This document shows positions 22,248 to 32,873 of a stretch of DNA of 64,000 bases, piece after piece. How positions within the stretch are numbered: position 1 is the stretch's first letter; every line of letters begins with the position of its first letter. The stretch is from Marinimicrococcus flavescens. GTDB taxonomy: Bacteria; Pseudomonadota; Alphaproteobacteria; Geminicoccales; Geminicoccaceae. The stretch spans positions 124,001-188,000 of the forward strand of contig JARGEQ010000082.1 in NCBI GenBank assembly GCA_029211145.1, given 5' to 3'. The notes under the pieces were generated by a model. It did not search any database. It worked only from the letters and a program-made list of their open reading frames with translations, and was not told the DNA's origin. The translations under genes and the position numbers were made by a program.

Positions 22248-22628
22248 ATGGGCAAGCCGAAGCAGGAGCGGCGGCTGGCCGAGAACGAGGCCCTGGCGGT
22301 CGCGACGCTCATTCGCACGAGCCCGCGCAAGCTGGACCTCGTCGCCGGCCTCATCCAGGGCATGGCGGCCGGCAAGGCCGTCACGGCCCTGGAGTTCTCG
22401 CCCAAGCGGATCGCCCGGACCGTCAAGAAGGTCCTGGAATCCGCCATCGCCAACGCCGAGAACAACCACAGTCTCGACGTCGATCGGCTCTTCGTCGCCG
22501 AGGCGAGCGTGGGCAAGCATCTGCTGATGAAGCGGCTGCAGCCCCGGGCTCGTGGCCGCGCCGGCCGCGTCCACAAGCATTTCAGCCGGTTGCGGATCGT
22601 CGTCCGCGAGCGCGAGGAGGCCGCCTGA
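22248..22628 (+). CDS. rplV: 50S ribosomal protein L22
   Basis: Protein lining the exit tunnel and contacting all 23S domains, 126 residues. Conserved [16 protein letters not shown]-terminal region and the beta-hairpin segment ending in [18 protein letters not shown]-like sequence (here [18 protein letters not shown]) are present. It overlaps rpsC by one base (TGATG). Confidence 0.98.
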   Translation: MGKPKQERRLAENEALAVATLIRTSPRKLDLVAGLIQGMAAGKAVTALEFSPKRIARTVKKVLESAIANAENNHSLDVDRLFVAEASVGKHLLMKRLQPRARGRAGRVHKHFSRLRIVVREREEAA

Positions 22629-23308
22629 TGGGTCAGAAAGTCAATCCGATCGGCCTGCGCCTGGGCGTGAACCGGACCTGGGATTCGCGCTGGTACGCCG
22701 ATGCCCACTACGCCAAGCTGCTGGCCGAGGACCTGCGGATCCGCAAGTTCCTCGAAAAGCGCCTGGCGCAGGCGGGTCTCAGCCGGATCGTCATCGAGCG
22801 GCAGGCCAGGAAAGCGCGGATCACGATCCACACCGCGCGTCCTGGCGTGGTGATCGGCAAGAAGGGCCAGGAGATCGAGAATCTCCGCAAGGCGCTGGCC
22901 GAGATCGCCTCGGGCGAGGTGCACCTCAACATCGTCGAGGTCCGCAAGCCCGAGATCGACGCCAAGCTGGTGGCCGAGAACATCGGTCAGCAGCTCGCCA
23001 AGCGTGTGACCTTCCGCCGCGCCATGAAGCGTGCGGTGCAGTCGGCCATGCGCCTGGGCGCCCAGGGCATCCGGGTGACCTGCTCGGGCCGTCTGGGCGG
23101 GGCCGAGATCGCCCGCACCGAGTGGTACCGCGAGGGCCGGGTCCCGCTGCACACGCTGCGTGCCCACATCGACTTCGGTCGGCACACTGCCCGCACCCCG
23201 TACGGGACCTGCGGCATCAAGGTGTGGGTGTTCCGCGGCGAGATCATGGAACATGACCCGATGGCCTACGACAAGCGCCTTGCCGAGCAGGGCTCGGCCC
23301 GGGGCTGA
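22628..23308 (+). CDS. rpsC: 30S ribosomal protein S3
   Basis: mRNA-entry-channel protein, 226 residues from the ATG at 22628, starting [20 protein letters not shown]. The KH domain contains [14 protein letters not shown]. The C-terminal domain has [18 protein letters not shown]. The open frame extends far upstream through rpsS/rplV but only as an overlapping reading. rplP follows after 18 nt. Confidence 0.98.
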   Translation: MGQKVNPIGLRLGVNRTWDSRWYADAHYAKLLAEDLRIRKFLEKRLAQAGLSRIVIERQARKARITIHTARPGVVIGKKGQEIENLRKALAEIASGEVHLNIVEVRKPEIDAKLVAENIGQQLAKRVTFRRAMKRAVQSAMRLGAQGIRVTCSGRLGGAEIARTEWYREGRVPLHTLRAHIDFGRHTARTPYGTCGIKVWVFRGEIMEHDPMAYDKRLAEQGSARG

Positions 23309-23326
23309 GCGTAGGGAATAGCGCAC

Positions 23327-23746
23327 ATGCTGCAGCCGAAACGCACAAAATTCCGCAAGGCGTTCAAGGGTCGCATTCACGGCCTGGCCAAAGGCGGCTA
23401 TGATCTGAACTTCGGCGCCTTCGGAATGAAGGCCGTCGAACCCGAGCGGGTGACCGCGAGGCAGATCGAAGCCGCGCGGCGCGCCATCACGCGTCATCTC
23501 AAGCGGGCCGGCAGGGTCTGGATCCGGGTGTTCCCGGACAAGCCCGTGTCGAGCAAGCCCGCCGAGGTGCGCATGGGCAAGGGTAAGGGCTCGGTGGAGT
23601 TCTGGGTCGCGGTGGTGAAGCCGGGACGCATCCTCTTCGAGATCGACGGCGTGCCGGAAGACCTGGCCGCCGAGGCGATCCGTCGCGGTGCGGCCAAGCT
23701 TCCGATCCGCACGAAGTTCGTGGCGCGCGTGCAGGCGGAGGCCTGA
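23327..23746 (+). CDS. rplP: 50S ribosomal protein L16
   Basis: Protein organising the A-site tRNA elbow and 5S/23S contacts, 139 residues, starting [16 protein letters not shown]. The [20 protein letters not shown] motif is intact. rpmC begins 2 nt after its stop. Confidence 0.98.
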   Translation: MLQPKRTKFRKAFKGRIHGLAKGGYDLNFGAFGMKAVEPERVTARQIEAARRAITRHLKRAGRVWIRVFPDKPVSSKPAEVRMGKGKGSVEFWVAVVKPGRILFEIDGVPEDLAAEAIRRGAAKLPIRTKFVARVQAEA

Positions 23747-23748
23747 CG

Positions 23749-23952
23749 ATGAAGGCAAACGAGATCCGCGGCGATTCCGCGGAGCAGATCAAGGACCGGC
23801 TGGTCCAGCTCAAGAAGGAGGCGTTCAACCTGCGCTTCCAGCGGGCTACCGGCCAGCTCGAGAACACCCGGCGCATCCGTGAGGTGCGACGGGACATCGC
23901 CCGCATCATGACGGTGCTCAGCGAGCAGCGCCGCACCGCGGCGCGGGCCTGA
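23749..23952 (+). CDS. rpmC: 50S ribosomal protein L29
   Basis: Small alpha-helical exit-site protein, 67 residues ([18 protein letters not shown]). It contains [20 protein letters not shown], the family signature. Normal length for Alphaproteobacteria and normal position between L16 and S17. Confidence 0.97.
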   Translation: MKANEIRGDSAEQIKDRLVQLKKEAFNLRFQRATGQLENTRRIREVRRDIARIMTVLSEQRRTAARA

Positions 23953-23963
23953 GGAGAGGATTG

Positions 23964-24224
23964 ATGCCGAGGCGTGTCCTGCAGGGGACCGTGGTGAGCG
24001 ACAAGGCCGACAAGACCGTCGTGGTCCGTGTCGAGCGTCGCATGATGCACCCGCTCTACAAGAAGATCATTCGGCGCTCGAAGAAGTACATGGCGCACGA
24101 CGAGAGCAACCAGTTCAAGGTTGGTGACCGCGTGCGCATCGTCGAGTGCCGTCCCCTTTCCCGGCGCAAGAGCTGGGAGGTGTTGCTCGACGACGCCGCC
24201 CAGGCGCCGATGAGCGAGGCGTGA
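23964..24224 (+). CDS. rpsQ: 30S ribosomal protein S17
   Basis: OB-fold 16S rRNA-binding protein, 86 residues from the ATG at 23964. A TTG immediately upstream (23961) is in frame, but the ATG fits the GAGGAGAGGA ribosome-binding site at 23951-23960. [20 protein letters not shown] and the C-terminal [18 protein letters not shown] motif are present. Confidence 0.97.
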   Translation: MPRRVLQGTVVSDKADKTVVVRVERRMMHPLYKKIIRRSKKYMAHDESNQFKVGDRVRIVECRPLSRRKSWEVLLDDAAQAPMSEA

Positions 24225-24234
24225 GGATTAACCC

Positions 24235-24603
24235 ATGATCATGCCCGAAACCGACCTCGAGGTCGCCGACAATTCCGGGGCGCGCAGGGTGCAGTGCATC
24301 CGCGTCCTGGGTGGGGCGCACCGCAGATGGGGCACGGTCGGCGACGTTATCGTCGTGGCCATCAAGGAAGCGATTCCCCGCGGCAAGGTGAAGAAGGGCG
24401 ACGTGGCGCATGCCGTGATCGTCCGCACCGCCAAGGAAATCAAGCGGCCCGACGGCAGCGCGATCCGTTTCGACAAGAACGCGGCGGTTCTCATCAACAA
24501 GCAGGGCGAGCCGATCGGCACGCGCATCTTCGGCCCGGTCACGCGCGAGCTCCGGGCGAAGAGGTACATGAAGATCATCTCCCTGGCGCCTGAGGTGCTC
24601 TGA
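24235..24603 (+). CDS. rplN: 50S ribosomal protein L14
   Basis: Inter-subunit bridge protein, 122 residues. It starts [17 protein letters not shown], with the [17 protein letters not shown] and [17 protein letters not shown] segments of the family. It overlaps rplX by one base. Confidence 0.98.
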   Translation: MIMPETDLEVADNSGARRVQCIRVLGGAHRRWGTVGDVIVVAIKEAIPRGKVKKGDVAHAVIVRTAKEIKRPDGSAIRFDKNAAVLINKQGEPIGTRIFGPVTRELRAKRYMKIISLAPEVL

Positions 24604-24920
24604 TGGCGGCACGCATCAAGAAGGGCGACCGCGTCGTGGTCCTGGCAGGACGCGACAAGGGCAAGCAGGGCGAGGTGCTCAAGGTTCTCCCCAGCGAGAA
24701 CCGCGTCGTCGTGCAGGGCGTCATGATGATCAAGCGGCACGAGCGGCCTGGTCCGCAGAGTGCCGGTGGCATCGTGACCCGCGAGGCGCCGATCCACGTC
24801 TCGAACGTCGCGCATGTCGACCCCCAGGATGGCAAGGCCACCCGGGTCGGCTTCAAGTTTCTCGAGGACGGCCGGAAGGTTCGCATTGCGAAGCGTTCCG
24901 GCGAAGTGCTCGATCGCTGA
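24603..24920 (+). CDS. rplX: 50S ribosomal protein L24
   Basis: Assembly-initiator protein with a KOW motif near the N-terminus ([20 protein letters not shown], about residues 6-25), 105 residues. Start ATG shares a base with the rplN stop. rplE follows after 11 nt. Confidence 0.98.
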   Translation: MAARIKKGDRVVVLAGRDKGKQGEVLKVLPSENRVVVQGVMMIKRHERPGPQSAGGIVTREAPIHVSNVAHVDPQDGKATRVGFKFLEDGRKVRIAKRSGEVLDR

Positions 24921-24931
24921 GGGCGGGGGCG

Positions 24932-25471
24932 ATGGCACGGCTCAAAGAGCATTACGAGCAGGCGGTGCGCAAGCAGCTGCAGGAGCGGTTCGGCTACACG
25001 AACCCGATGCAGGTGCCGCGGCTCGACAAGATCGTCATCAACATGGCGGTGGGCGAGGCGGTCGGCGACAGCAAGAAGCTGACCAACGCTATCGGTGAGA
25101 TGGCCAAGATCGCCGGCCAAAAGCCGGTGACCTGCCGGGCCCGCAAGTCGGTGGCGAACTTCAAGCTCCGTGAAGGCATGGCGATCGGCTGCAAGGTCAC
25201 GCTGCGCCGGGAGCGGATGTACGAGTTCCTCGACCGCCTGGTGAACATGGCGCTGCCGCGGGTGCGTGACTTCCGCGGCGTGTCGGCGACCAGCTTCGAC
25301 GGCCGCGGCAACTACGCGTTCGGCATGAAGGAGCAGATCGTCTTCCCCGAGATCAACTACGACGAGGTCGACGAGGTCCGGGGGATGGACATCATCATCT
25401 GCACGACGGCACGGACCGACGACGAGGCCAAGGCGCTTCTCGACGGCTTCAACATGCCGTTCAGGAAGTGA
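24932..25471 (+). CDS. rplE: 50S ribosomal protein L5
   Basis: 5S rRNA-binding central-protuberance protein, 179 residues. [20 protein letters not shown] and the C-terminal [20 protein letters not shown] segments are typical. Normal length and position in the spc cluster. Confidence 0.98.
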   Translation: MARLKEHYEQAVRKQLQERFGYTNPMQVPRLDKIVINMAVGEAVGDSKKLTNAIGEMAKIAGQKPVTCRARKSVANFKLREGMAIGCKVTLRRERMYEFLDRLVNMALPRVRDFRGVSATSFDGRGNYAFGMKEQIVFPEINYDEVDEVRGMDIIICTTARTDDEAKALLDGFNMPFRK

Positions 25472-25485
25472 CGGGACGATAGGGC

Positions 25486-25791
25486 ATGGCCAAGAAGAGC
25501 TCCGTCGAGAAGAACGAGCAGCGCCGTCGCATGGTCGACCGCTACAAGGCGAAGCGCGAGCAGCTCAAGAACGTCGTCATGGACCGTTCCGCCGATCCCG
25601 GCGAGCGGTTCGAGGCGACCTTGAAGCTGGCGCAGCTCCCGCGTAACAGCTCCAAGACCCGCATCCGCAACCGCTGCGTCCTCACGGGCCGGCCGCGGGC
25701 CTATTATCGGAAGTTTGGCCTCTCGCGCATCGCGCTTCGGGATCTCGCCTCGCAGGGGCAGATTCCGGGCTGCGTGAAGAGCAGCTGGTGA
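25486..25791 (+). CDS. rpsN: 30S ribosomal protein S14, zinc-independent form
   Basis: 16S rRNA-binding head protein, 101 residues. The C-terminal motif [18 protein letters not shown] is present, but the CxxC pairs of the zinc-binding type are absent. This is therefore the long, cysteine-poor form usual in Proteobacteria. Confidence 0.97.
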   Translation: MAKKSSVEKNEQRRRMVDRYKAKREQLKNVVMDRSADPGERFEATLKLAQLPRNSSKTRIRNRCVLTGRPRAYYRKFGLSRIALRDLASQGQIPGCVKSSW

Positions 25792-25806
25792 GGATGGAGG
25801 GCTCTA

Positions 25807-26205
25807 ATGGCGCTCAATGATCCGCTGGGCGACATGCTGACCCGCATCCGCAACGGTCAGCGTGCAATGAAGGGCGCGGTAAGCAGCCCGGCCTCGAAGT
25901 TGCGGCAGAACGTGCTCGCCGTGCTCGAGCGCGAGGGCTATATCCGCGGCTACGAGGCGTCCGCCGAGATGGGCGGCCGCCGCGAGCTGTCGATCGAGCT
26001 CAAGTATCACAATGGCGAGCCGGTGATCCGCGAGCTGCGCCGCGTCTCCAAGCCGGGGCGTCGCGTCTATGCCGGGGTGAAGGACCTGCCGAGGGTCTAT
26101 AACGGCCTGGGCATCGCCATCCTGTCGACGCCGCGCGGCGTGATGTCCGACGCCGAGGCGCGCGAAGCGCGCGTTGGCGGCGAGATCCTGTGCACGGTGT
26201 TCTGA
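25807..26205 (+). CDS. rpsH: 30S ribosomal protein S8
   Basis: Central-domain 16S rRNA-binding protein and, in E. coli, the spc-operon repressor. It has 132 residues, starting [18 protein letters not shown] and ending in the conserved [18 protein letters not shown] plus GGEILCTVF. rplF starts 2 nt later. Confidence 0.98.
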   Translation: MALNDPLGDMLTRIRNGQRAMKGAVSSPASKLRQNVLAVLEREGYIRGYEASAEMGGRRELSIELKYHNGEPVIRELRRVSKPGRRVYAGVKDLPRVYNGLGIAILSTPRGVMSDAEAREARVGGEILCTVF

Positions 26206-26207
26206 TC

Positions 26208-26741
26208 ATGTCGCGAATTGGCAAGCATCCGATCGTTGTTCCGGGCGGCGTCGAAGTCGCCGTCCAGGGCAACGCGGTCCGCGCCAAGGGCAAGCTCGGT
26301 GAGCTTCGGGCGGTTCTGCCGCCCGAGGTCACCGTGGCCTTCGGCGAGGGGAAGATCACCGTCCAGCCGCGCGACCAGGAAAAGCGGGCACGCTCCATGT
26401 GGGGCATGTCGCGCACCGTCGTCGCGAACCTGGTCAAGGGCGTGTCGGAGGGCTTCACCACGAAGCTCGAGATCTCCGGCGTCGGTTTCCGTGCGGCGAC
26501 CGACGGCAAGATCCTGACCCTGCAGCTCGGCTACAGCCACGACATCAAGGTCGCGATCCCCGAGGGGATCAAGATCGCGTGCGAGACGCCGACGCAGATC
26601 TCGGTCAGCGGCGCCGACAAGCAGCAGGTTGGGCAGATCGCCGCGGAGATCCGCTCGTTCCGTAGCCCCGAGCCCTACAAGGGCAAGGGTATCCGCTACG
26701 CCGACGAGATCGTTCTCCGTAAGGAAGGCAAGAAGAAGTAA
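26208..26741 (+). CDS. rplF: 50S ribosomal protein L6
   Basis: 23S rRNA-binding protein near the factor-binding site, 177 residues from the ATG at 26208 (MSRIGKHPIVVPGGVEV). A 6-codon upstream extension inside rpsH is unlikely. The C-terminal signature PEPYKGKGIRYADEIVLRKE is intact. Confidence 0.97.
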   Translation: MSRIGKHPIVVPGGVEVAVQGNAVRAKGKLGELRAVLPPEVTVAFGEGKITVQPRDQEKRARSMWGMSRTVVANLVKGVSEGFTTKLEISGVGFRAATDGKILTLQLGYSHDIKVAIPEGIKIACETPTQISVSGADKQQVGQIAAEIRSFRSPEPYKGKGIRYADEIVLRKEGKKK

Positions 26742-26747
26742 GGCGCC

Positions 26748-27110
26748 ATGGTCAAGGCATCCGAACGCTACACGCGGCGCCAGCGGCGGACGCGCTACGC
26801 ACTTCGCAAGAAGGGCAGCGATCGTCCGCGTCTGTCGGTGTTCCGCTCGGGACGGCACATTTACGGCCAGATCATCGACGATGCGCGGGGTCAGACCCTC
26901 GTCGCCGCGTCGACCCTGGAGAAGGAGCTGCGCGAGGAGCTCAAGACCGGCGCGGACAAAGACGCCGCGCGTCGGGTCGGGCAGCTGCTCGCCGAGCGTG
27001 CCAAGGCCGCGGGGGTCGAGCAGGTCGTGTTCGACCGCGGCGGCTACAAGTATCATGGTCGGGTCGCAGCCCTGGCCACCGGCGCCCGCGAGGGCGGGCT
27101 CTCGTTCTGA
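26748..27110 (+). CDS. rplR: 50S ribosomal protein L18
   Basis: 5S rRNA-binding protein, 120 residues. The Arg-rich N-terminus ([16 protein letters not shown]), [18 protein letters not shown] and C-terminal [16 protein letters not shown] are as expected. rpsE follows after 15 nt. Confidence 0.98.
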   Translation: MVKASERYTRRQRRTRYALRKKGSDRPRLSVFRSGRHIYGQIIDDARGQTLVAASTLEKELREELKTGADKDAARRVGQLLAERAKAAGVEQVVFDRGGYKYHGRVAALATGAREGGLSF

Positions 27111-27125
27111 GGCTGAGGGGAACGG

Positions 27126-27677
27126 ATGGCACGCGCACGCGCCAGTGAGGACCGCCAGGAAAGCGAGCTGATCGATCGCCTGGTCAACGTCAATCGTGTC
27201 GCCAAGGTGGTGAAGGGTGGCCGGCGCTTCGGCTTTTCCGCCCTCGTCATCGTCGGTGACGGCAAGGGCCGCGTCGGCTACGGCAGCGGCAAGGCGCGCG
27301 AGGTGCCGGAGGCGGTGCGCAAGGCCACGGAGCAGGCCAAGCGGACGATGATCCGCGTCCCGCTCCGCCAGGGCCGCACGCTGCACCACGACACCTTCGG
27401 GCACTTCGGTGCCGGTCGGGTGCTGCTGCGCTCGGCACCTCCGGGCACCGGCATCATCGCCGGCGGCCCGATGCGCGCGGTGTTCGAGGCGCTCGGGATC
27501 GGCGACGTGGTCGCCAAGTCCATGGGCACCAACAACCCGCACAACATGATCAAGGCTACCTTCCAGGCGCTCGCCGGCGTTAACTCGCCGCGCAGCGTCG
27601 CCGCCAAGCGTGGCAGGAAGGTCAGCGACATCGTCGGCCGCCGCGACCACGTCGAGGGCGCCAAGACCGCGGAGTGA
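27126..27677 (+). CDS. rpsE: 30S ribosomal protein S5
   Basis: Accuracy-related 16S rRNA-binding protein, 183 residues. [20 protein letters not shown] and the [20 protein letters not shown] glycine-rich loop are present. The wild-type loop residues associated with spectinomycin sensitivity look unaltered, though this was judged by eye. rpmD starts 4 nt later. Confidence 0.98.
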   Translation: MARARASEDRQESELIDRLVNVNRVAKVVKGGRRFGFSALVIVGDGKGRVGYGSGKAREVPEAVRKATEQAKRTMIRVPLRQGRTLHHDTFGHFGAGRVLLRSAPPGTGIIAGGPMRAVFEALGIGDVVAKSMGTNNPHNMIKATFQALAGVNSPRSVAAKRGRKVSDIVGRRDHVEGAKTAE

Positions 27678-27681
27678 GGCG

Positions 27682-27876
27682 ATGGCCGAGGCCATGCTCA
27701 AGATCACGCAGACCGGCAGCCCGATCGGACGCAAGTCCGATCAGCGGGCGACCCTTGTGGCGCTCGGGCTGAACAAGATGCACCGCAGCCGTGTCGTTGC
27801 GGACACCCCGTCCAATCGTGGCCGGGTGCGCAAGGTGCAGCACCTGCTCAAGGTCGAGCAGGCGGAAGGGAACTGA
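27682..27876 (+). CDS. rpmD: 50S ribosomal protein L30
   Basis: Small 23S rRNA-binding protein, 64 residues from the ATG at 27682 ([17 protein letters not shown]). The frame is open upstream inside rpsE, but that part is not L30. The [15 protein letters not shown] signature is present. Confidence 0.97.
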   Translation: MAEAMLKITQTGSPIGRKSDQRATLVALGLNKMHRSRVVADTPSNRGRVRKVQHLLKVEQAEGN

Positions 27877-27883
27877 CCACGCC

Positions 27884-28363
27884 ATGCGGCTGAACGAACT
27901 CAGGGACAATCCCGGCGCACGGACGGCGCGCAAGCGCCTCGGGCGCGGTATTGGCTCGGGCCTCGGCAAGACGTCGGGCAAGGGCCACAAGGGTGCGAAG
28001 GCGCGCACCAGCAACCCCAAGCCGCGGAGCTTCGAGGGTGGCCAGATGCCGATCTACCGGCGTCTGCCCAAGCGGGGCTTCAAGAACCCCGGTCGCGGCC
28101 AGTTCGCGATCGTGAACCTGGGCGACATCCAAAAGGCGGTCGACGCCGGGCGGATCGCGGCCGGCGACACGGTCGACGGGGCCCGGCTGGTCGAGGCCGG
28201 CATCCTGCGCCGCACCCATGACGGCGTGCGGCTGCTGGCCGGCGGCGAGCTCACCGCCAAGGTGACCCTCGAGGTGGTGCATGCCTCCAAGGCGGCCGCC
28301 GAGGCGGTCGAGAAGGCGGGTGGCAAGGTTGTAGTGCTCGGCGCGCCTGCGACCGAGGGCTGA
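27884..28363 (+). CDS. rplO: 50S ribosomal protein L15
   Basis: Late-assembly 23S rRNA-binding protein, 159 residues from the ATG at 27884 ([14 protein letters not shown]). The basic glycine-rich N-terminal extension ([20 protein letters not shown]) threads into rRNA. The C-terminal [16 protein letters not shown] is typical. secY follows after 14 nt. Confidence 0.98.
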   Translation: MRLNELRDNPGARTARKRLGRGIGSGLGKTSGKGHKGAKARTSNPKPRSFEGGQMPIYRRLPKRGFKNPGRGQFAIVNLGDIQKAVDAGRIAAGDTVDGARLVEAGILRRTHDGVRLLAGGELTAKVTLEVVHASKAAAEAVEKAGGKVVVLGAPATEG

Positions 28364-28377
28364 GAGAGAGGGCGCGC

Positions 28378-29720
<1,343 letters not shown>

Positions 29721-29724
<4 letters not shown>

Positions 29725-30377
29725 GGCTTGTGCTTCTCGGACCGCCAGGGGCCGGCAAGGGGACCCAGGCGCAGTGGCTGACGGAGCGCTACGGCGTGCC
29801 GCAGCTCTCGACCGGCGACATGCTTCGCGCGGCGGTCGCCAGGGGCACCGAGGTGGGCCGCGAGGCCAAGGGGGTGATGGAGCGGGGCGAGCTCGTCTCC
29901 GACGACATCATCAACCGCATCGTGGCCGAGCGGATCGACGAGCCGGACTGTGCGTCCGGCTTCATCCTCGACGGCTTTCCGCGGACCGTGGCGCAGGCCG
30001 AGGCCCTGGACGGGATGCTGGCTGCTCGCAGCCAGAGCCTGGACGCGGTGATCGAGATCCGCGTCGACAAGGACGCGCTGGTCGAGCGCATCGCCGGGCG
30101 GTTCGCCTGTGCGAAGTGCGGCGCCGGCTATCACGACACGTTCAAGCCCACGCGGCTTGCGGGCGTGTGCGACCAGTGCGGCGGCACCGAGTTCGTCCGC
30201 CGCAAGGACGACAATGCCGAGACGGTCCGCGCCCGTCTCGAGGCGTACGAGCGGCAGACTGCACCGCTGCTGCCGTTCTACGAGGCGCGCGGGCTGGTGC
30301 GGGCAGTCGACGGCATGCAGCCCATCGAGCAGGTCACCGCGGCGATCGAGAAGATCCTCGCGCAAGGCCGCAATTGA
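29721..30377 (+). CDS. adk: Adenylate kinase with a four-cysteine (zinc-type) LID
   Basis: Catalyses ATP + AMP to 2 ADP. The 218 residues contain the P loop GPPGAGKGT (about residues 7-15), the AMP-binding region and the [16 protein letters not shown] motif. The long LID carries Cys130, Cys133, Cys150 and Cys153 in a CxxC...CxxC arrangement that normally binds structural zinc, rather than the His/Ser/Asp/Thr set of the enterobacterial enzyme. The adk stop codon lies within the -35 box of the next promoter. Confidence 0.97.
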
Positions 30378-30401
30378 CAGCACAAGGCCACTGCCTATAA
30401 T
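30374..30401 (+). promoter_or_regulatory. Perfect-consensus sigma70 promoter for rpsM-rpsK-rpoA-rplQ
   Basis: TTGACA (30374-30379) and TATAAT (30396-30401) both match the sigma70 consensus at every position, with a 16-bp spacer. The -35 box contains the adk stop codon. A start near 30408 leaves a leader of about 70 nt to the rpsM GTG. This is the strongest promoter-like sequence I found in the window and would let the alpha operon be expressed separately from the spc cluster. Confidence 0.8.
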
Positions 30402-30478
30402 CCCGCAGCTTTTTTACCGCCGGCGGCGGGCGGCCGCTGGCGCGGCGGGCTGACGGGCGGAACCGAGGAGAGAGCGAC

Positions 30479-30859
30479 GTGGCGCGTATCGCCGGTGTCA
30501 ACATTCCCAGCCAGAAGCCTGCCTGGGTCGCGCTGACCTACATCTACGGAATCGGCCAGACCTTTTCCAAGCAGATCCTCGACAAGGTCGGTGTCGCGCA
30601 CGAGCGTCGGGTGAACGAGCTCAGCGACGCCGAGATCGCGCGGATTCGCGAGGTCATCGACCGTGAGTACAAGGTCGAGGGCGACCTGCGACGCGAAGTC
30701 GCAATGAGCATCAAGCGGCTCATGGACCTGGGCTGCTACCGTGGTCTCAGGCACCGCAAGGGCCTCCCGGTGCGCGGTCAGCGCACCCACACCAACGCCC
30801 GGACCCGTAAGGGCCCCGCGCGTCCCATCGCCGGCAAGAAGAAGGCGACGAAGAAGTAA
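30479..30859 (+). CDS. rpsM: 30S ribosomal protein S13
   Basis: Small-subunit head protein contacting P-site tRNA and the large subunit, 126 residues. It uses a GTG start ([19 protein letters not shown]) with GAGGAGAGAG just upstream. The C-terminal [20 protein letters not shown] and Lys-rich tail are intact. rpsK starts 2 nt after the stop. Confidence 0.98.
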   Translation: MARIAGVNIPSQKPAWVALTYIYGIGQTFSKQILDKVGVAHERRVNELSDAEIARIREVIDREYKVEGDLRREVAMSIKRLMDLGCYRGLRHRKGLPVRGQRTHTNARTRKGPARPIAGKKKATKK

Positions 30860-30861
30860 TC

Positions 30862-31254
30862 ATGGCTCAGCAGGATACCGGGCGCCTCCGTCGGCGCGAG
30901 CGCAAGAACATCTCCGCGGGCGTGGCGCATGTCAGCGCCTCGTTCAACAACACCATGATCACCATCACCGACGCCCAGGGCAACGCGATCGCCTGGTCGA
31001 GCGCCGGTTCCCAGGGCTTCAAGGGCTCGCGGAAGTCGACGCCGTTCGCGGCGCAGATGGCTGCCGAGTCTGCCGGCCGCAAGGCCATGGAGCACGGCAT
31101 GAAGACCCTCGAGGTCATGGTCCGTGGTCCGGGCTCGGGCCGCGAGTCGGCGCTTCGGGCGCTGCAGGCGGTGGGCTTCAGCATCACGTCGATCCGCGAC
31201 GTGACGCCGATCCCGCACAATGGCTGCCGGCCGCGCAAGCGTCGGCGCGTTTGA
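30862..31254 (+). CDS. rpsK: 30S ribosomal protein S11
   Basis: Platform protein near the mRNA exit, 130 residues. [20 protein letters not shown] and the C-terminal [17 protein letters not shown] signature are complete. Unlike E. coli, no rpsD lies between it and rpoA. A 101-nt gap with two hairpins intervenes. Confidence 0.98.
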   Translation: MAQQDTGRLRRRERKNISAGVAHVSASFNNTMITITDAQGNAIAWSSAGSQGFKGSRKSTPFAAQMAAESAGRKAMEHGMKTLEVMVRGPGSGRESALRALQAVGFSITSIRDVTPIPHNGCRPRKRRRV

Positions 31255-31259
31255 TCTCA

Positions 31260-31316
31260 GGCGGGAGTCCCGCCGGGTGGGGAGGCCTCGGGCGCATTCG
31301 GCGCCCGACGGCCTCC
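31260..31316 (+). promoter_or_regulatory. Double hairpin between rpsK and rpoA
   Basis: The first hairpin is GGCGGG (31260-31265) with CCCGCC (31269-31274) around a 3-nt loop. The second is GGAGGCC plus TCGGGCGC (31281-31295) paired with GCGCCCGA plus GGCCTCC (31301-31316), a 15-bp stem with one bulged C at 31309 and loop ATTCG. No T tract follows, so an RNA-processing or stability element that tunes rpoA expression is more likely than termination. Confidence 0.55.
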
Positions 31317-31355
31317 GCCGCGTTTCGGCATCCCGTGTAGTGGCGAGGTTGTTCC

Positions 31356-32372
31356 GTGATCCAGAGGAACTGGCAAGAGCTGATCAAGCCCCAGAAGCTC
31401 GACATCCAGCCGGGGCGTCGCCCCGACCGTGAGGCGACCGTCGTCGTCGAGCCGCTGGAGCGTGGCTTCGGCATCACGCTCGGCAATGCCCTGCGTCGCG
31501 TGCTGCTGTCCTCGCTGCAGGGGTCGGCGATCACCGCCATTCACATCGACAGCGTGCTGCACGAGTTCTCGACGATCCCGGGCGTCCGCGAGGATGTCAC
31601 CGATATCGTCCTGAACCTGAAGTCGCTGGGCATTCGCCTGCACAGCGAGGGCCCCAAGCGGGCCTATCTGAAGGTTGAGGGCCCCAAGGTCGTGACCGCC
31701 GGCATGATCGAGGCCGGACACGACATCGAGGTCATGGACCCTGATCACGTGATCTGCCACGTCGATCAGGGCGGCAAGCTCTCGATGGAACTGACCGTCG
31801 ACAGCGGCAAGGGCTACGTGCCGGCCGCGCTCAACAAGAGCGAGGACGCGCCGATCGGCCTGGTGGCGGTCGACGCCATCTTCAGCCCGGTGCGGCGGGT
31901 CGCCTACAAGGTCGAGAATGCGCGTGTCGGCCAGCAGACCGACTACGACAAGGTCACCCTGCAGATCGAGACCGACGGCTCGGTGAGCCCCGAGGACGCG
32001 CTGGCGCTGGCCGCCCGCATCCTTCAGGACCAGCTGCAGCTGTTCATCAACTTCGAGGAGCCGAGCCTCGCCCAGGCGGCGGAGCGGCGTCCCGAGCTGC
32101 CGTTCAACCCGAACCTGCTCCGCAAGGTCGACGAGCTCGAGCTTTCGGTGCGTTCGGCGAACTGCCTGAAGAACGACAACATCGTCTACATCGGCGATCT
32201 CGTTCAGAAGACCGACGCGGAGATGCTCCGCACGCCGAACTTCGGGCGCAAGTCCCTCAACGAGATCAAGGAGGTCCTCTCGCAGATGGGCCTGCATCTC
32301 GGCATGGAGGTGTCCGGCTGGCCGCCCGAGAATATCGAAGAGCTCGCCCGCAAGGTCGAGGAGCCGTTCTGA
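31356..32372 (+). CDS. rpoA: DNA-directed RNA polymerase subunit alpha
   Basis: Assembly platform and upstream-element/activator-binding subunit, 338 residues. It starts with GTG ([17 protein letters not shown]). The N-terminal domain contains [18 protein letters not shown], and the C-terminal domain contains [20 protein letters not shown] and [12 protein letters not shown]. Normal length and order (rpsK-rpoA-rplQ). Confidence 0.98.
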   Translation: MIQRNWQELIKPQKLDIQPGRRPDREATVVVEPLERGFGITLGNALRRVLLSSLQGSAITAIHIDSVLHEFSTIPGVREDVTDIVLNLKSLGIRLHSEGPKRAYLKVEGPKVVTAGMIEAGHDIEVMDPDHVICHVDQGGKLSMELTVDSGKGYVPAALNKSEDAPIGLVAVDAIFSPVRRVAYKVENARVGQQTDYDKVTLQIETDGSVSPEDALALAARILQDQLQLFINFEEPSLAQAAERRPELPFNPNLLRKVDELELSVRSANCLKNDNIVYIGDLVQKTDAEMLRTPNFGRKSLNEIKEVLSQMGLHLGMEVSGWPPENIEELARKVEEPF

Positions 32373-32387
32373 GCTAGGTCGAGAGAG

Positions 32388-32411
32388 GCGGCGGCCCGCC
32401 GGGCCCGCCGC
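32388..32411 (+). promoter_or_regulatory. GC hairpin between rpoA and rplQ
   Basis: GCGGCG plus GCCC (32388-32397) pair with GGGC plus CGCCGC (32401-32411), with one bulged C at 32405 and a 3-nt loop. It occupies the middle of the 59-nt rpoA-rplQ gap and precedes the ribosome-binding site AAGGAAG. Confidence 0.4.
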
Positions 32412-32431
32412 GTCGAGGGGATAAGGAAGTC

Positions 32432-32860
32432 ATGCGTCACGGCAATCGCGGCCGCAAGCTGAACAGGACCTGGGAGCACCGCAAGTCGATGCTCGCCAAC
32501 ATGGCGCAGTCGCTGGTCAAGCACGAGCAGATCGTCACCACGCTGCCCAAGGCGAAGGAGCTCCGGCCGCTGGTCGAAAAGCTCATCACCATGGGCAAGA
32601 AGGGCGACCTGCACGCCCGCCGGCTGCTCATTGCGCGGACCCGCAGCGAGAAGGCGGCCGCCAAGATCATCGACGTGCTGGCGCAGCGCTATAAGGAGCG
32701 TCCGGGCGGCTACGTGCGGATCCTCAAGGCCGGCTTCCGCTACGGCGACAACGCCCCGATGGCGGTCATCGAACTCGTCGACCGCGACGTCGACGCCAAG
32801 GGCCAGGACAGCGGCCCGGTGATGACCGGCGAGTTCGAGGGCGAGGCCGCCGCGGCCTGA
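32432..32860 (+). CDS. rplQ: 50S ribosomal protein L17
   Basis: Exit-side large-subunit protein and last gene of the alpha operon, 142 residues. It starts [19 protein letters not shown], with the conserved [13 protein letters not shown]-type stretch (here [13 protein letters not shown]). The C-terminal tail is acidic and Ala-rich (EFEGEAAAA), longer than in E. coli. No terminator is visible before the protease gene 13 nt downstream. Confidence 0.97.
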   Translation: MRHGNRGRKLNRTWEHRKSMLANMAQSLVKHEQIVTTLPKAKELRPLVEKLITMGKKGDLHARRLLIARTRSEKAAAKIIDVLAQRYKERPGGYVRILKAGFRYGDNAPMAVIELVDRDVDAKGQDSGPVMTGEFEGEAAAA

Positions 32861-32873
32861 GCCGGACGTGCCA

